Assembly: GCF_900116715.1 (NCBI RefSeq)
Contig: NZ_FPBM01000001.1
Span: 436,784-500,783 of the forward strand
Source: Polaromonas sp. YR568
GTDB lineage: Bacteria; Pseudomonadota; Gammaproteobacteria; Burkholderiales; Burkholderiaceae_C
Direction: 5' to 3'
DNA: 64,000 bases
The notes under the pieces are model-generated. The model was not told the DNA's origin, ran no database searches, and saw only the letters and a program-made list of their open reading frames with translations. Below, in pieces: positions 33,499 to 41,809 of the stretch. A program made the translations under genes and the position numbers. Position 1 is the stretch's first letter. Each line of letters starts with the position of its first letter.

Positions 33499-34356
33499 TC
33501 AGCTTGTCCCTGATTTTAAAGGCACAAAGTGAACCGCTTCGAGCAAAGTCTGCTTCACACCCTGGGGGGTTTTATCGACCACCACCAGCGCCTGCGCACC
33601 GCTGGCGGTTTGCATAGGCGCCACCAGGCGCCCGCCCACAGCCAGCTGTTCGATCCAGGCAGCAGGAATGGCCTCGCCGCCGGCCGCCGCAATGATGGCC
33701 GCATAAGGAGCGCCCTTGGCGTAACCCATCATGCCATCACCGAACAGCAGATGCACATTGGGCAACCTTAAAGTCCGCAGGTTCTCTCTGGCTTTGTCGT
33801 GCAGGCCGCGCAAACGCTCGATGCTGTAGACCTCCTTGGCCAGGTGGCTCAGCACGGCGGCCTGGTAGCCGCAACCCGTGCCGATTTCCAGCACGCGGCC
33901 CAGCTTGCCTGTTACGCCATGGCGCAGCAGCTCCAGCATGCGGGCCACCACGTTGGGCTTGGAGATGGTCTGACCCAAGCCGATAGGCAGGCTGGTGTCT
34001 TCATACGCCTGGTTGACCAGCGCCGTGTCGACAAAGCGGTGGCGCTCCACAGCACCCATGGCGGCCAGCACCTGGGCGTCGCTCACGCCCTGCGCTGCCA
34101 GCTTGGCCACCATGCGGGCGCGCACCGCGTGTGAATCGAGGCCGATACCACCGGGTTGAATTGCGGGTGCAGGAATCTTCAAGCCATTTTGGCCTGTAGA
34201 CCCTGTAGGACGGGCGTGAACTGCTACTGATTTTGTAGCAGAAGGTACGCCGGCATCGGGCTTCAAACGCACCGGAAATGCCGGCCGTGTAGCCGCATCC
34301 GCGGCTTTAGGCGTCTTCAGCGAAGGGTTGAACGGCGGCTTGAGGCTGGGTTTCAT
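33499..34356 (-). CDS. pcm: Protein-L-isoaspartate O-methyltransferase
   Basis: A 285-aa cytoplasmic repair enzyme that methylates isoaspartyl residues in aged proteins. The core from about residue 75 is typical: YEDTSLPIGLGQTISKP, the SAM site VLEIGTGCGYQAAVLS, and VYSIERL. It has a long basic N-terminal extension of about 70 residues not present in E. coli Pcm (208 aa). Part of the extension is encoded by a dispersed palindrome copy. It lies between surE and nlpD, the conserved order. Confidence 0.94.
   Translation of the reverse strand: MKPSLKPPFNPSLKTPKAADAATRPAFPVRLKPDAGVPSATKSVAVHARPTGSTGQNGLKIPAPAIQPGGIGLDSHAVRARMVAKLAAQGVSDAQVLAAMGAVERHRFVDTALVNQAYEDTSLPIGLGQTISKPNVVARMLELLRHGVTGKLGRVLEIGTGCGYQAAVLSHLAKEVYSIERLRGLHDKARENLRTLRLPNVHLLFGDGMMGYAKGAPYAAIIAAAGGEAIPAAWIEQLAVGGRLVAPMQTASGAQALVVVDKTPQGVKQTLLEAVHFVPLKSGTS
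34223..34239 (+). repeat. Dispersed palindrome copy inside the pcm extension
   Basis: GCTAC-TGATTTT-GTAGC. It encodes part of the non-conserved N-terminal extension of Pcm (SATKSVAVHA). Confidence 0.7.
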
Positions 34357-34367
34357 GCGTCAGGCCT

Positions 34368-35153
34368 TCAGTGCGACTGCGTCAGGCGCGCGGCGGTCTG
34401 GGCCCAGTAAGGCAGGCGCTCGTGGTCGGTCAAATCCACCTGCAGCGGCGTGATGGAAATGAACTTCTGACTGGTAGCGTAAAAGTCGGTGCCCTCGCCG
34501 GCCTCTTTCGCAGGGCCCGCACCGCCTATCCAGTACATGGTCTCACCCCGTGGGCTGGTCTGCATGATGACGCGTTCAGCCGCATGTCGGCGGCCCAGGC
34601 GGGCTACTTTCACGCCCTGAATCTGGTCATCCGGCAGGTTGGGAATATTCACGTTGAGCAACCATGGCGGCACGGTGGGCTCCGCCCCATCGGCAATAGT
34701 TTCTAGCGAGGGGATCAGTTGCTGCACCAGTTCGGCCGCGCGCCGGGCAGCGACATCGATATGCGCCCAGCCCTTTTCAGTCTGTGAAAACGCAATCGCC
34801 GGAATGCCGAACAAATAGCCCTCCATAGCCGCGCCCACGGTGCCGGAGTAAATCGTGTCGTCGCCCATATTGGCGCCGTTGTTGATGCCGGACACCACCA
34901 GATCAGGCCGGTAGCCCAGCAAGCCTGTCAGTGAAATATGGACGCAATCCGCAGGCGTGCCGTTGATGTAACGAAATCCGTTGGCCGCAGTCTGCACGTA
35001 CATCGGCGAGTGCAGCGTCAGCGCGTTCGATTTGGCGCTGTTGTTTTGCTCGGGCGCCACCACCTCCACATCTGCAATGGTCTTGAGCGCTTCGTAAAGG
35101 GCGATGATGCCGGAGGCCTGGTAACCGTCGTCGTTGCAGATGAGAATTTTCAT
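34368..35153 (-). CDS. surE: 5'-nucleotidase SurE
   Basis: A 261-aa survival protein that dephosphorylates nucleoside monophosphates and short polyphosphates. The metal-binding opening [14 protein letters not shown] with its Asp pair is present. So are the conserved [13 protein letters not shown] serine region, [11 protein letters not shown] and [20 protein letters not shown]. It is the first gene of surE-pcm-nlpD, with 11 bases to pcm. The length is close to the family mean. Confidence 0.96.
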   Translation of the reverse strand: MKILICNDDGYQASGIIALYEALKTIADVEVVAPEQNNSAKSNALTLHSPMYVQTAANGFRYINGTPADCVHISLTGLLGYRPDLVVSGINNGANMGDDTIYSGTVGAAMEGYLFGIPAIAFSQTEKGWAHIDVAARRAAELVQQLIPSLETIADGAEPTVPPWLLNVNIPNLPDDQIQGVKVARLGRRHAAERVIMQTSPRGETMYWIGGAGPAKEAGEGTDFYATSQKFISITPLQVDLTDHERLPYWAQTAARLTQSH

Positions 35154-35304
35154 GGGGTGATTTTACGGTCACGGCCGTGACAGCCCGGGCGTATTTGCGT
35201 CTCCTGAAGGCCACCGCTTTGCCTATGATGCAGTCAAGGCGCCACTCTTCCCATGTGGCCTTCCCCCTTCCCCCCTTTCCCCTTGACCTCATCGGAGACA
35301 TCTC

Positions 35305-36279
35305 ATGCAAGCCTGGCTTTGTGAAAATCCCACCGGCGTAGACGCCCTGACATGGAAAGAACTGCCCACGCCACAACCCAAAGCAGGCGAAGTTCTGATC
35401 GAAATCAAGGCGGCCAGCCTGAACTTCCCGGATCTGCTGATCGTGCAGAACAAGTACCAGATGAAGCCGCCCCTGCCCTTTGTGCCGGGCTCGGAATATG
35501 CCGGCGTGGTGCAAGCCGTAGGTGAAGGCGTCAAGCACCTTCAGGTAGGGCAAAACGTAGCCTGTCTCTCAGGCACCGGCGGCTTCGGTACACACACCAT
35601 CGCGCCGGCGGCCCTGTGCATGCCCTTGCCTGCCGGCTTTTCGCATGTGGACGCGGCCGCGTTCATCATGATTTACGCCACATCCTGGCACGCACTGATG
35701 GACCGTGCGCAACTCAAGGCCGGCGAAACCGTGCTGGTGCTGGGCGCTGCAGGCGGCGTGGGCACCGCCGCCATCCAGATTGCCAAGGCAGGAGGCGCCC
35801 GTGTGATCGCCGCCGCGTCGACCGACGAAAAATGCGCCTTGTGCACATCAATCGGGGCAGACGCCACCATCAACTACACCACGAAGAGCCTGCGTGATGA
35901 GATCAAGGCGCTGACAGAAGGCAAAGGCCCGGACGTGATCTATGACCCGGTGGGCGGGGATTTTTCCGAGCCGGCGTTTCGCTCCATCGCATGGCGGGGC
36001 CGCTACCTGGTGGTGGGTTTTGCGTCGGGGCCCATCCCTTCGCTGCCACTGAACCTCACGCTGCTCAAGGGTGCGTCTATCGTGGGCGTGTTCTGGGGCG
36101 ACTTCGCCAGGCGCGAGCCCAAGGCCAACGCCGCCATGATGGCTGAGCTGGCGGGCTGGTATGCGCAGGGCAAGATCAAGCCCGTGATTGACCGCACCAT
36201 GCCCATGGCAGAGCTGAAGGCTGCGTATGCCCATATGGGCTCACGCGGCGTCAAGGGCAAGCTGGTCATGGTGAACTGA
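35305..36279 (+). CDS. NADPH:quinone oxidoreductase-family protein (zinc-free MDR)
   Basis: A 324-aa member of the medium-chain reductase family. It has an N-terminal GroES-like domain (FVPGSEYAGVVQAVGEGV) and a nucleotide-binding domain with VLGAAGGVGTAAIQIAKAGG. The zinc ligands of alcohol dehydrogenases are absent, as in quinone or acyl-CoA reductases. A pyrimidine-rich stretch (about 35256-35285) lies before the gene. It is divergent from surE and its substrate is not evident. Confidence 0.9.
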   Translation: MQAWLCENPTGVDALTWKELPTPQPKAGEVLIEIKAASLNFPDLLIVQNKYQMKPPLPFVPGSEYAGVVQAVGEGVKHLQVGQNVACLSGTGGFGTHTIAPAALCMPLPAGFSHVDAAAFIMIYATSWHALMDRAQLKAGETVLVLGAAGGVGTAAIQIAKAGGARVIAAASTDEKCALCTSIGADATINYTTKSLRDEIKALTEGKGPDVIYDPVGGDFSEPAFRSIAWRGRYLVVGFASGPIPSLPLNLTLLKGASIVGVFWGDFARREPKANAAMMAELAGWYAQGKIKPVIDRTMPMAELKAAYAHMGSRGVKGKLVMVN

Positions 36280-36337
36280 GCCCGAAGGCTTCTCAGTTGC
36301 TTCCTGGAGTGTCTGGCCTCGGTTCCCTGGCGGCGTC

Positions 36338-36772
36338 TCAGTTGATGGTCACGCCCTTTGCCATGCATGCGGCTTTGATGATCCGCGCATTGGGATTGTC
36401 GGCAATATCCTTGAACGCCATCGGGCGTATGTCGTCCGGGGCATAGACAGACACCTTGAAGGGCTGCCCGCGAAAGTCCGGCTGCGCGTAAAAAGAAGCC
36501 TTCAGGTACCGTGCGGTTTGCTGGGTGCAGTCGATCTGCACTTCCGTGATCACCGAGCGGAACTCAATGCCTTCGTTGGTTCGCCAGAGAGTAGCCCGAT
36601 TGATGCGCACCGGAATGACCCGCAGATCATCCTTGACCTCGATCTCCGCCGGATTGACCTGGATGTAGTGGTTGGCGGAGTTGCCGGGGTCGCCCGTGAT
36701 GGTCAGCCATGTCCCCGCCGCATACGCACTCAGCCCCAACAGAACTGCCGCCAATAGACCCAATGGCTTCAT
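36338..36772 (-). CDS. Secreted protein resembling the surface-adhesin protein E family
   Basis: A 144-aa exported protein with a clear signal sequence (MKPLGLLAAVLLGLSAYAAG). The mature part has Trp-rich strands, a Cys pair (one in VQIDCTQQTARY, one near the end in IIKAACMAKG) and a pattern like the adhesin E domain common in Burkholderiales. ATG 36772 is preferred over the longer frame. The function in these bacteria is unknown. It is a single gene between the quinone reductase gene and the tRNA-His. Confidence 0.65.
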   Translation of the reverse strand: MKPLGLLAAVLLGLSAYAAGTWLTITGDPGNSANHYIQVNPAEIEVKDDLRVIPVRINRATLWRTNEGIEFRSVITEVQIDCTQQTARYLKASFYAQPDFRGQPFKVSVYAPDDIRPMAFKDIADNPNARIIKAACMAKGVTIN

Positions 36773-36943
36773 GCAACTGCGCAGGGGTGGTGTGAAAGAG
36801 CTGACAGCTTGGTGCAATGTGTTCCTGAAGTGAAAGTTTTTGTTCGGCGGAGTGGTGACTTCTATGGATTCTGTCAGCGCCCAGGCGTTCCATCATCGCC
36901 GAAACGGCAAATTCAGGGCCATTTTGTACGATGCCCCGCCAAA

Positions 36944-36979
36944 GCAAAAATCCCGCGGGCCTGACGGCACGCGGGATTT
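36944..36979 (-). terminator. Terminator downstream of tRNA-His
   Basis: AAATCCCGCG/CGCGGGATTT form a perfect ten-base stem; on the minus strand it is followed by TTTTTG. It lies eight bases after the tRNA end. Confidence 0.9.
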
Positions 36980-36986
36980 CAAATAC

Positions 36987-37062
36987 TGGGGTGGCTGATG
37001 GGGCTCGAACCCACGACAACAGGAATCACAATCCTGGACTCTACCAACTGAGCTACAGCCAC
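36987..37062 (-). tRNA. tRNA-His (GTG)
   Basis: A 76-base gene including an encoded CCA end. The cloverleaf shows acceptor GTGGCTG/CAGCCAC, the D-loop segment AGCTCAGTTGGTAGAG, anticodon loop with GTG, and T-loop GGTTCGAGCCC. The base before position 1 is G and the discriminator is C, the G(-1):C73 pair special to tRNA-His. It is located downstream of ppiD on the same strand. Confidence 0.97.
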
Positions 37063-37098
37063 CGGAGCCCTGCATTATAGCGGCAAAGCCGCTGCTGT

Positions 37099-39039
37099 TT
37101 ACTGCGTAACGACTTCTTCTGCGTTTGCCTTGGCCGGCGCCGGCTTGGTCGCCAGGATTTCCGCCTTGAAACGCTCTTTCAAGCCGTTGTAATAGGCCAG
37201 ACTCTCGGCCGTCGTCCACCACTGCGCATATTGATTGCGCTGCTGCTTGGCGGCTGCCTCAACCGGCACATCGCGGGGCACCACTTTCTCCACCTTGACG
37301 ATGACATAACCCTGTGCACCCAGATCCACACCGGCAAAGGCGGGCAAAGCGCCTGGGTCGGCGCGCAAGGCCGCATCGATCACGGGATTGGGCAATTTCT
37401 GCGTTTGCTCCCGCGACACGACGACCGGCGCGGAAAGCCCGGCGGCTGAGGCCGGTGCAGCCTTCCAGGCAGCCAGCTTGGCGGCGCCTTCCTTGCGGGC
37501 CTCTTCCGCACCACGCTGGGCCAGCCAGCGCTGGCGCACCACCTCTTTCACTTCGGCAAAAGGCTGGGTGCGCGCAGGGGTGTACTGCACGATGCGGCCA
37601 GAAACGAGCTGGCTGGGCGCCACTTCAATCGCTTCGGTATTGCGCTTTTTCTCAACCGCATCGGGTGCAAACAGGGCGCTGAGGAATTTCGGATTTGCCA
37701 GCACGCCGGCGGCGCCGGCTTCGGGCTGGCGCGTGACCTTGCCCGCCGATTTGATTTCCAGCTTCAGGCGATCCGCAACCGGCTTGAGGCTGTCGGACTG
37801 CTCATAAACACCGTTGGTAAACGTTTCGGCAGTTTCCGCAAACTTCTTCTGGGCCTGCTGCTTCTTCAGCTCGGCTTCCAGCTCCGGCTTCATCTCGTCA
37901 AAGCTGCGTTGCTTGGGCGCCTTGATGTCGGTCAGCTTGATGACGTGATAGCCGAACTCGGACTCCACCACATCGCTGATGTCGCCTTTTTTCAAGGCGA
38001 AAGCGGCATCCTCAAAGGGCTTGACCATAGAGCCGCGGGCAAAGAAATCCAGGTCACCGCCATTGGGTGCGGAACCGGGGTCCTGCGAGTTTTTGCGTGC
38101 GACATCGGCAAAGGTGTCGGGCGCTTTTTTCACTTGCGCCAACAACTCCTGCGCCTTCGCCTTGGCTTTTTCACGATCAGCGGCCGGCGCGGTTTGGGGG
38201 GATGCAATCAGAATGTGGCTGGCCCGGCGTTCTTCTGTGCCGCTAAGCCGCTGCGCGTTCTGGTCGTAATAGGTCTTCAGGTCTGCTTCGTTGACGGTCA
38301 TACCCTTCTTGACGGTATCCAGATCCAGCGTCACATATTCAATGCTGGCCTGCTCGGGCGCCTGAAAGAGTTTTTCGTTGGTTTTGTAGAACTGCTCGAG
38401 ATCCGCGTCAGTAGGTGTCAGCTTGGCGGCAAAGTCTGGCGCATTAAAACGGGCCAACTGGATCTCGCGCTTTTCGAAGTAGGCGTTCAGGGCCACGTCC
38501 GCGGTTGAATTGGGCGAGAACCCGCTGGAGCCTACACCGGCCATCACCTGGCGGTTCGACAGGTCGGCGCGCACATTGGCTTCAAACATCTCGGGGCTCA
38601 GACCCTGGTTAGCCAGCAGCAGGCGATAGCGCTCCATATCGAGCGAGCCGTCAGGGCGCTTCAGGGCCGCGATTTCAGGGGTCTGCTGCAGCTCCCGGGC
38701 CAGATGCTGGTCGCTGGTGGTGAGCTTGAATTTCTCGGCCGCCGTTGCGATCACGCGGTCGCGCACCAGGCGCTCCAGCGTGGCATAACGGGCCTCGGGC
38801 GAGTCCAGCAGCTTGGGGTCCAGAGTAGGCATGGAGACGCGCAGCCGTTCAACTTCACGTTGATGCGCCCTGTCCCATTCCGACTGGATGATGTCCTTGC
38901 CGTCGACTTTGGCGACCACGGCACTCTGATCCCTGGACCTGTTGTAGCCGTCAAGGCCGAACAGGACAAAGGACGGGACAATCAGCAAAAATAGAAGCAC
39001 CATGACGATCTTGGTGTGCTTGCGAACGAAATCAAACAT
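37099..39039 (-). CDS. ppiD: Periplasmic chaperone/peptidyl-prolyl isomerase PpiD
   Basis: A 646-aa inner-membrane-anchored folding factor. It has one N-terminal helix (residues 11-29, KIVMVLLFLLIVPSFVLFG), then a SurA-like chaperone region. A parvulin domain (about residues 265-365) contains SHILIASPQTAPAADREKAK and FGYHVIKLTDI. A C-terminal region is of unknown fold. It sits at the SecYEG exit and helps proteins leaving the translocon. Its neighbours hupB and tRNA-Val form the usual hupB-ppiD order. Confidence 0.95.
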   Translation of the reverse strand: MFDFVRKHTKIVMVLLFLLIVPSFVLFGLDGYNRSRDQSAVVAKVDGKDIIQSEWDRAHQREVERLRVSMPTLDPKLLDSPEARYATLERLVRDRVIATAAEKFKLTTSDQHLARELQQTPEIAALKRPDGSLDMERYRLLLANQGLSPEMFEANVRADLSNRQVMAGVGSSGFSPNSTADVALNAYFEKREIQLARFNAPDFAAKLTPTDADLEQFYKTNEKLFQAPEQASIEYVTLDLDTVKKGMTVNEADLKTYYDQNAQRLSGTEERRASHILIASPQTAPAADREKAKAKAQELLAQVKKAPDTFADVARKNSQDPGSAPNGGDLDFFARGSMVKPFEDAAFALKKGDISDVVESEFGYHVIKLTDIKAPKQRSFDEMKPELEAELKKQQAQKKFAETAETFTNGVYEQSDSLKPVADRLKLEIKSAGKVTRQPEAGAAGVLANPKFLSALFAPDAVEKKRNTEAIEVAPSQLVSGRIVQYTPARTQPFAEVKEVVRQRWLAQRGAEEARKEGAAKLAAWKAAPASAAGLSAPVVVSREQTQKLPNPVIDAALRADPGALPAFAGVDLGAQGYVIVKVEKVVPRDVPVEAAAKQQRNQYAQWWTTAESLAYYNGLKERFKAEILATKPAPAKANAEEVVTQ

Positions 39040-39088
39040 CTCGAATTCCCTGTACGACTGCTAACGGACAAAAACCGGGCCCAATAAC

Positions 39089-39118
39089 AAAAAAGGCGAA
39101 CCTCGTTCGCCTTTTTTT
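39089..39118 (-). terminator. Terminator of the hupB-tRNA-Val unit
   Basis: AAAAAAGGCGAAC-CTC-GTTCGCCTTTTTTT, a perfect stem with A- and T-runs, seven bases after the tRNA-Val end and before ppiD. Confidence 0.92.
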
Positions 39119-39124
39119 CGTGGG

Positions 39125-39200
39125 TGGTGGGTGCTGACGGGCTCGAACCGCCGACCTACGCCGTGTAAGGGCGCTGCTCTACCAACTGAGCTAAGCACCC
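39125..39200 (-). tRNA. tRNA-Val (TAC)
   Basis: A 76-base gene with encoded CCA. It has acceptor GGGTGCT/AGCACCC, D-loop AGCTCAGTTGGTAGAGC, anticodon loop CTTACAC with TAC, and T-arm GGCGGTTCGAGCCCG. It lies between hupB and ppiD on their strand. Confidence 0.97.
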
Positions 39201-39217
39201 CACGTCAAACGTTTATC

Positions 39218-39490
39218 TCAGTTCAAAGCATCCTTGAGCGCCTTGCCCGGACGGAACTTTGGAACCTTGGCTGCCTTGATTTTAATCGCATCGCCGGTAC
39301 GCGGGTTGCGACCGGTGCGTGCAGCGCGTTTGCCCACCGCGAAAGTACCAAAACCCACCAGAGACACGGAGCCTCCTTTTTTCAGGGTTGTTTTCACAGC
39401 ACCAATGGTTGACTCCAGTGCGCGCGTGGCGGCAGCTTTGGAAATATCAGCATGCTTGGCAATGTGCTCGATCAGTTCGGTCTTGTTCAC
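39218..39490 (-). CDS. hupB: DNA-binding protein HU
   Basis: A 90-aa nucleoid protein, the exact HU length. It has [17 protein letters not shown] at the front, the hinge [20 protein letters not shown], and the DNA-clasping arm [20 protein letters not shown]. The start is a GTG at 39490 with GAGGGG six bases upstream; the longer frame upstream is not supported. It bends and compacts DNA as a dimer. lon, the usual upstream neighbour, is absent; a catabolic cluster lies there in its place. Confidence 0.95.
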   Translation of the reverse strand: MNKTELIEHIAKHADISKAAATRALESTIGAVKTTLKKGGSVSLVGFGTFAVGKRAARTGRNPRTGDAIKIKAAKVPKFRPGKALKDALN

Positions 39491-39759
39491 AAGGAGCCCC
39501 TCGTTGATAAAAAAAGTTAATCTGGTTGTCTCTAAAAAATATCTCCCGGGACACTGTGGTGAACGTGTCAGCGGGAGCGGCATGTGCAGGTTTTCTGCTG
39601 ATGCCAATTAGAGCCATGGACTTCTAACCTGTCAATACAGCAGCAAGTTTTTACAACGTGCGGAGGCGGATTCTAGACGCTTTTTTCACGCTTTCCGGAC
39701 TTAATCGTAAGCATGATGTGTAATTTTCATGCTTGACAAAAACCACCTTTGTCGCGGTT

Positions 39760-40866
39760 TCAGAGCGCTGACAAAGCCTCGGCGACGGCCTTGCCAAGAT
39801 CGGTTGTGCCGGCGTTTCCGCCCAGGTCCGGGGTGCGTGGCGCGCCGCTTCCAGGGCTCAATACCTTCTCAATGGCGGCGAGGATGCCGTCGTGCGCCTC
39901 CTTGTGCCCCAGGAACTCCAGCATCATGGCGCCACACCACATCTGCCCGATGGGATTGGCAATGTTGCGGCCCGCAATGTCGGGGGCCGAGCCGTGCACC
40001 GGTTCAAACAACGAAGGAAACTTCCGCTCGGGGTTGAGGTTGGCGCTGGGCGCGATGCCGATGGTGCCCGTGCACGCCGGCCCTAGATCACTGAGGATGT
40101 CGCCGAAAAGATTGCTCGCCACCACCACGTCGAAGAAGTCGGGCCGCTGCACAAAATGGGCCGTCAGGATGTCGATGTGAAATTTATCCAGTTGAATGCC
40201 TGGATAGTTTTTTGCCATCTCAGCCACGCGCTCGTCCCAATAAGGCATGGAAATAGAGATGCCGTTGGATTTGGTTGCGCTGGTCAGGTGCTTCTTGGGC
40301 CGTGACTGCGCCAATTCGAACGCGAACTTCAGCACACGGTCCACGCCGACGCGGGTGAACACCGATTCCTGCAGGACAAACTCGCGCTCCGTGCCGGGAA
40401 AAGCCCTTCCGCCAATGCTGGAGTACTCGCCCTCGGTGTTTTCGCGAACGATGTAAAAATCTATTTCACCAGGTTGGCGTGCGCTGCCGTCCCGCCTGAC
40501 CACCGGCGCAATGATGCCTGGCATCAGCCGCGCCGGCCGCAAGTTGATGTATTGGTCAAACTCGCGCCTGAAAAGCAACAGCGAGCCCCACAGGGACACG
40601 TGGTCAGCAATCTTCTCGGGCCATCCCACGGCGCCGAAATAGATCGCGTCATGACCACCAATCTGGTCTTTCCAGTTGTCCGGCATCATCTTTCCGTGCT
40701 TCTCGAAGTAGTCCCAGCTTGAAAAGTCGAAGTGGTCGAACTGCAGGTCAATGCCGTATTTGGAGGCAGCGGCCTCCAGCACACGCACACCTTCGGGCAT
40801 AACCTCTTTGCCGATGCCGTCGCCCGCGATGACTGCAATACGTTTTTTTCCGGTGCTCTTGCTCAT
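39760..40866 (-). CDS. Tartrate/D-malate dehydrogenase (decarboxylating)
   Basis: A 368-aa member of the isocitrate/isopropylmalate dehydrogenase family, in the tartrate dehydrogenase/DmlA branch. It starts RIAVIAGDGIGKEVMPEGVR. The substrate-binding stretch is FDQYINLRPARLMPG, the catalytic region FHIDILTAHFVQRPDFFDVV, and the metal and cofactor part SNLFGDILSDLG. It uses NAD and Mn2+ to oxidise tartrate or D-malate. It is the last gene of the Bug receptor-hydrolase-dehydrogenase cluster, 64 bases after the hydrolase. A divergent LysR regulator probably controls it, as DmlR does dmlA. Confidence 0.93.
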   Translation of the reverse strand: MSKSTGKKRIAVIAGDGIGKEVMPEGVRVLEAAASKYGIDLQFDHFDFSSWDYFEKHGKMMPDNWKDQIGGHDAIYFGAVGWPEKIADHVSLWGSLLLFRREFDQYINLRPARLMPGIIAPVVRRDGSARQPGEIDFYIVRENTEGEYSSIGGRAFPGTEREFVLQESVFTRVGVDRVLKFAFELAQSRPKKHLTSATKSNGISISMPYWDERVAEMAKNYPGIQLDKFHIDILTAHFVQRPDFFDVVVASNLFGDILSDLGPACTGTIGIAPSANLNPERKFPSLFEPVHGSAPDIAGRNIANPIGQMWCGAMMLEFLGHKEAHDGILAAIEKVLSPGSGAPRTPDLGGNAGTTDLGKAVAEALSAL

Positions 40867-40880
40867 GATGTTCCTTTTGG

Positions 40881-40900
40881 ATTGGGTTGAATTGGGTTGA
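40881..40900. repeat. Exact tandem duplication of ATTGGGTTGA
   Basis: Two adjacent identical ten-base units in the 64-base gap before the dehydrogenase gene. Probably a replication slip. Confidence 0.8.
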
Positions 40901-40930
40901 CTTCGATATGGCCGGTTAAAGGCCATTGAT

Positions 40931-41809
40931 TCAGTGTTTGAAAAAATCCAGCGCCTCTGCCAGCAACAAGGCCGGCGCTTCTTCCGCGATGTAGTGTCCG
41001 CAAGGCAGACTCCGGCCCGAGACGTCCTTGGCCCGGTCGCGCCATAGATCCAGCACCTCAAAGCATTTCCCCACCGCGCCATGCTCGCCCCACAGCACCC
41101 GCAGCGGCTGAAGCAGATGCGTGCCGGCTGCGACGTCTGCCCTATCGTGCGCAAGATCGATGGTGGCAGAGGCCCGGTAGTCTTCGCAGATGCTCTCGGC
41201 CGTGCCGGGTATTTGCACGCCGCGTTCGTATTCAGCCAGGGCGGCAGGCGCGAAAGCGGCAAGCCCCGCATGGCGTTTGCCCATCACGCTGCGCACGTAA
41301 CGCACCGGGTCAGACTCAATCAATGCTTCAGGCAAAGGCGGCGGCTGGATCAAAAAGAACCAGTGCCAGTAAGCACGCGCAAATGCATCCGACGTGTTGT
41401 CGTACATGGCCAATGTCGGGGCGATGTCCAGCAGCATGAGGCGCTCGACTGCGCCGGGGTGGTCAAGTGCCAGGCGGTGCGCCACCCGCGCGCCGCGGTC
41501 ATGGGCCAGCACCTGAAAGCTATCGAACCCCTGAGCTTTCATGACGGCCATGGCGTCCTGCGCCATGGCGCGCTTGGAATAGGCTTGGTGCTCCGCGTCG
41601 CTCTGAACCCGGACCGAGTCGCCGTAGCCGCGCAAATCCATCATCACCACGGTAAACACCTTGGCAAGTTCGCCGGCCACTGCATGCCACATCACATGGG
41701 TTTGCGGGTGGCCATGCAGCAGCAGCAAAGGTGCGCCGCTGCCGGCTCGCAGCGTACGCAGCTTTCCCGCTGGGCCTTCTATGTCGCGTGACGAAAATCC
41801 TTCAAACAT
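40931..41809 (-). CDS. Alpha/beta hydrolase of the fluoroacetate/haloacetate dehalogenase type
   Basis: A 292-aa hydrolase. The nucleophile elbow is HDRGARVAHRLALDHP, with Asp as nucleophile followed by the two Arg that hold the carboxylate in fluoroacetate dehalogenases (D-R-x-x-R). The halide-pocket segment ARAYWHWFFLIQPPPLPE has the His-Trp pair, DYRASATIDLAHD follows, and the catalytic His is in CGHYIAEEAP. All these match FAcD. It would release halide from haloacetates to give glycolate. It overlaps the Bug receptor stop (TGATG). Activity on fluorine versus chlorine cannot be told from sequence. Confidence 0.85.
   Translation of the reverse strand: MFEGFSSRDIEGPAGKLRTLRAGSGAPLLLLHGHPQTHVMWHAVAGELAKVFTVVMMDLRGYGDSVRVQSDAEHQAYSKRAMAQDAMAVMKAQGFDSFQVLAHDRGARVAHRLALDHPGAVERLMLLDIAPTLAMYDNTSDAFARAYWHWFFLIQPPPLPEALIESDPVRYVRSVMGKRHAGLAAFAPAALAEYERGVQIPGTAESICEDYRASATIDLAHDRADVAAGTHLLQPLRVLWGEHGAVGKCFEVLDLWRDRAKDVSGRSLPCGHYIAEEAPALLLAEALDFFKH

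Noticed and set aside
35256-35285. Pyrimidine-rich tract before the quinone reductase gene as a special structure
   Set aside because: It is short and imperfect; it probably reflects base composition and has no clear partner sequence.
39760-41271. 503-codon form of the tartrate dehydrogenase with a 135-residue N-terminal extension
   Set aside because: The extension overlaps the dehalogenase gene in another frame and has no family match. ATG 40866 has a ribosome site and gives the normal length.
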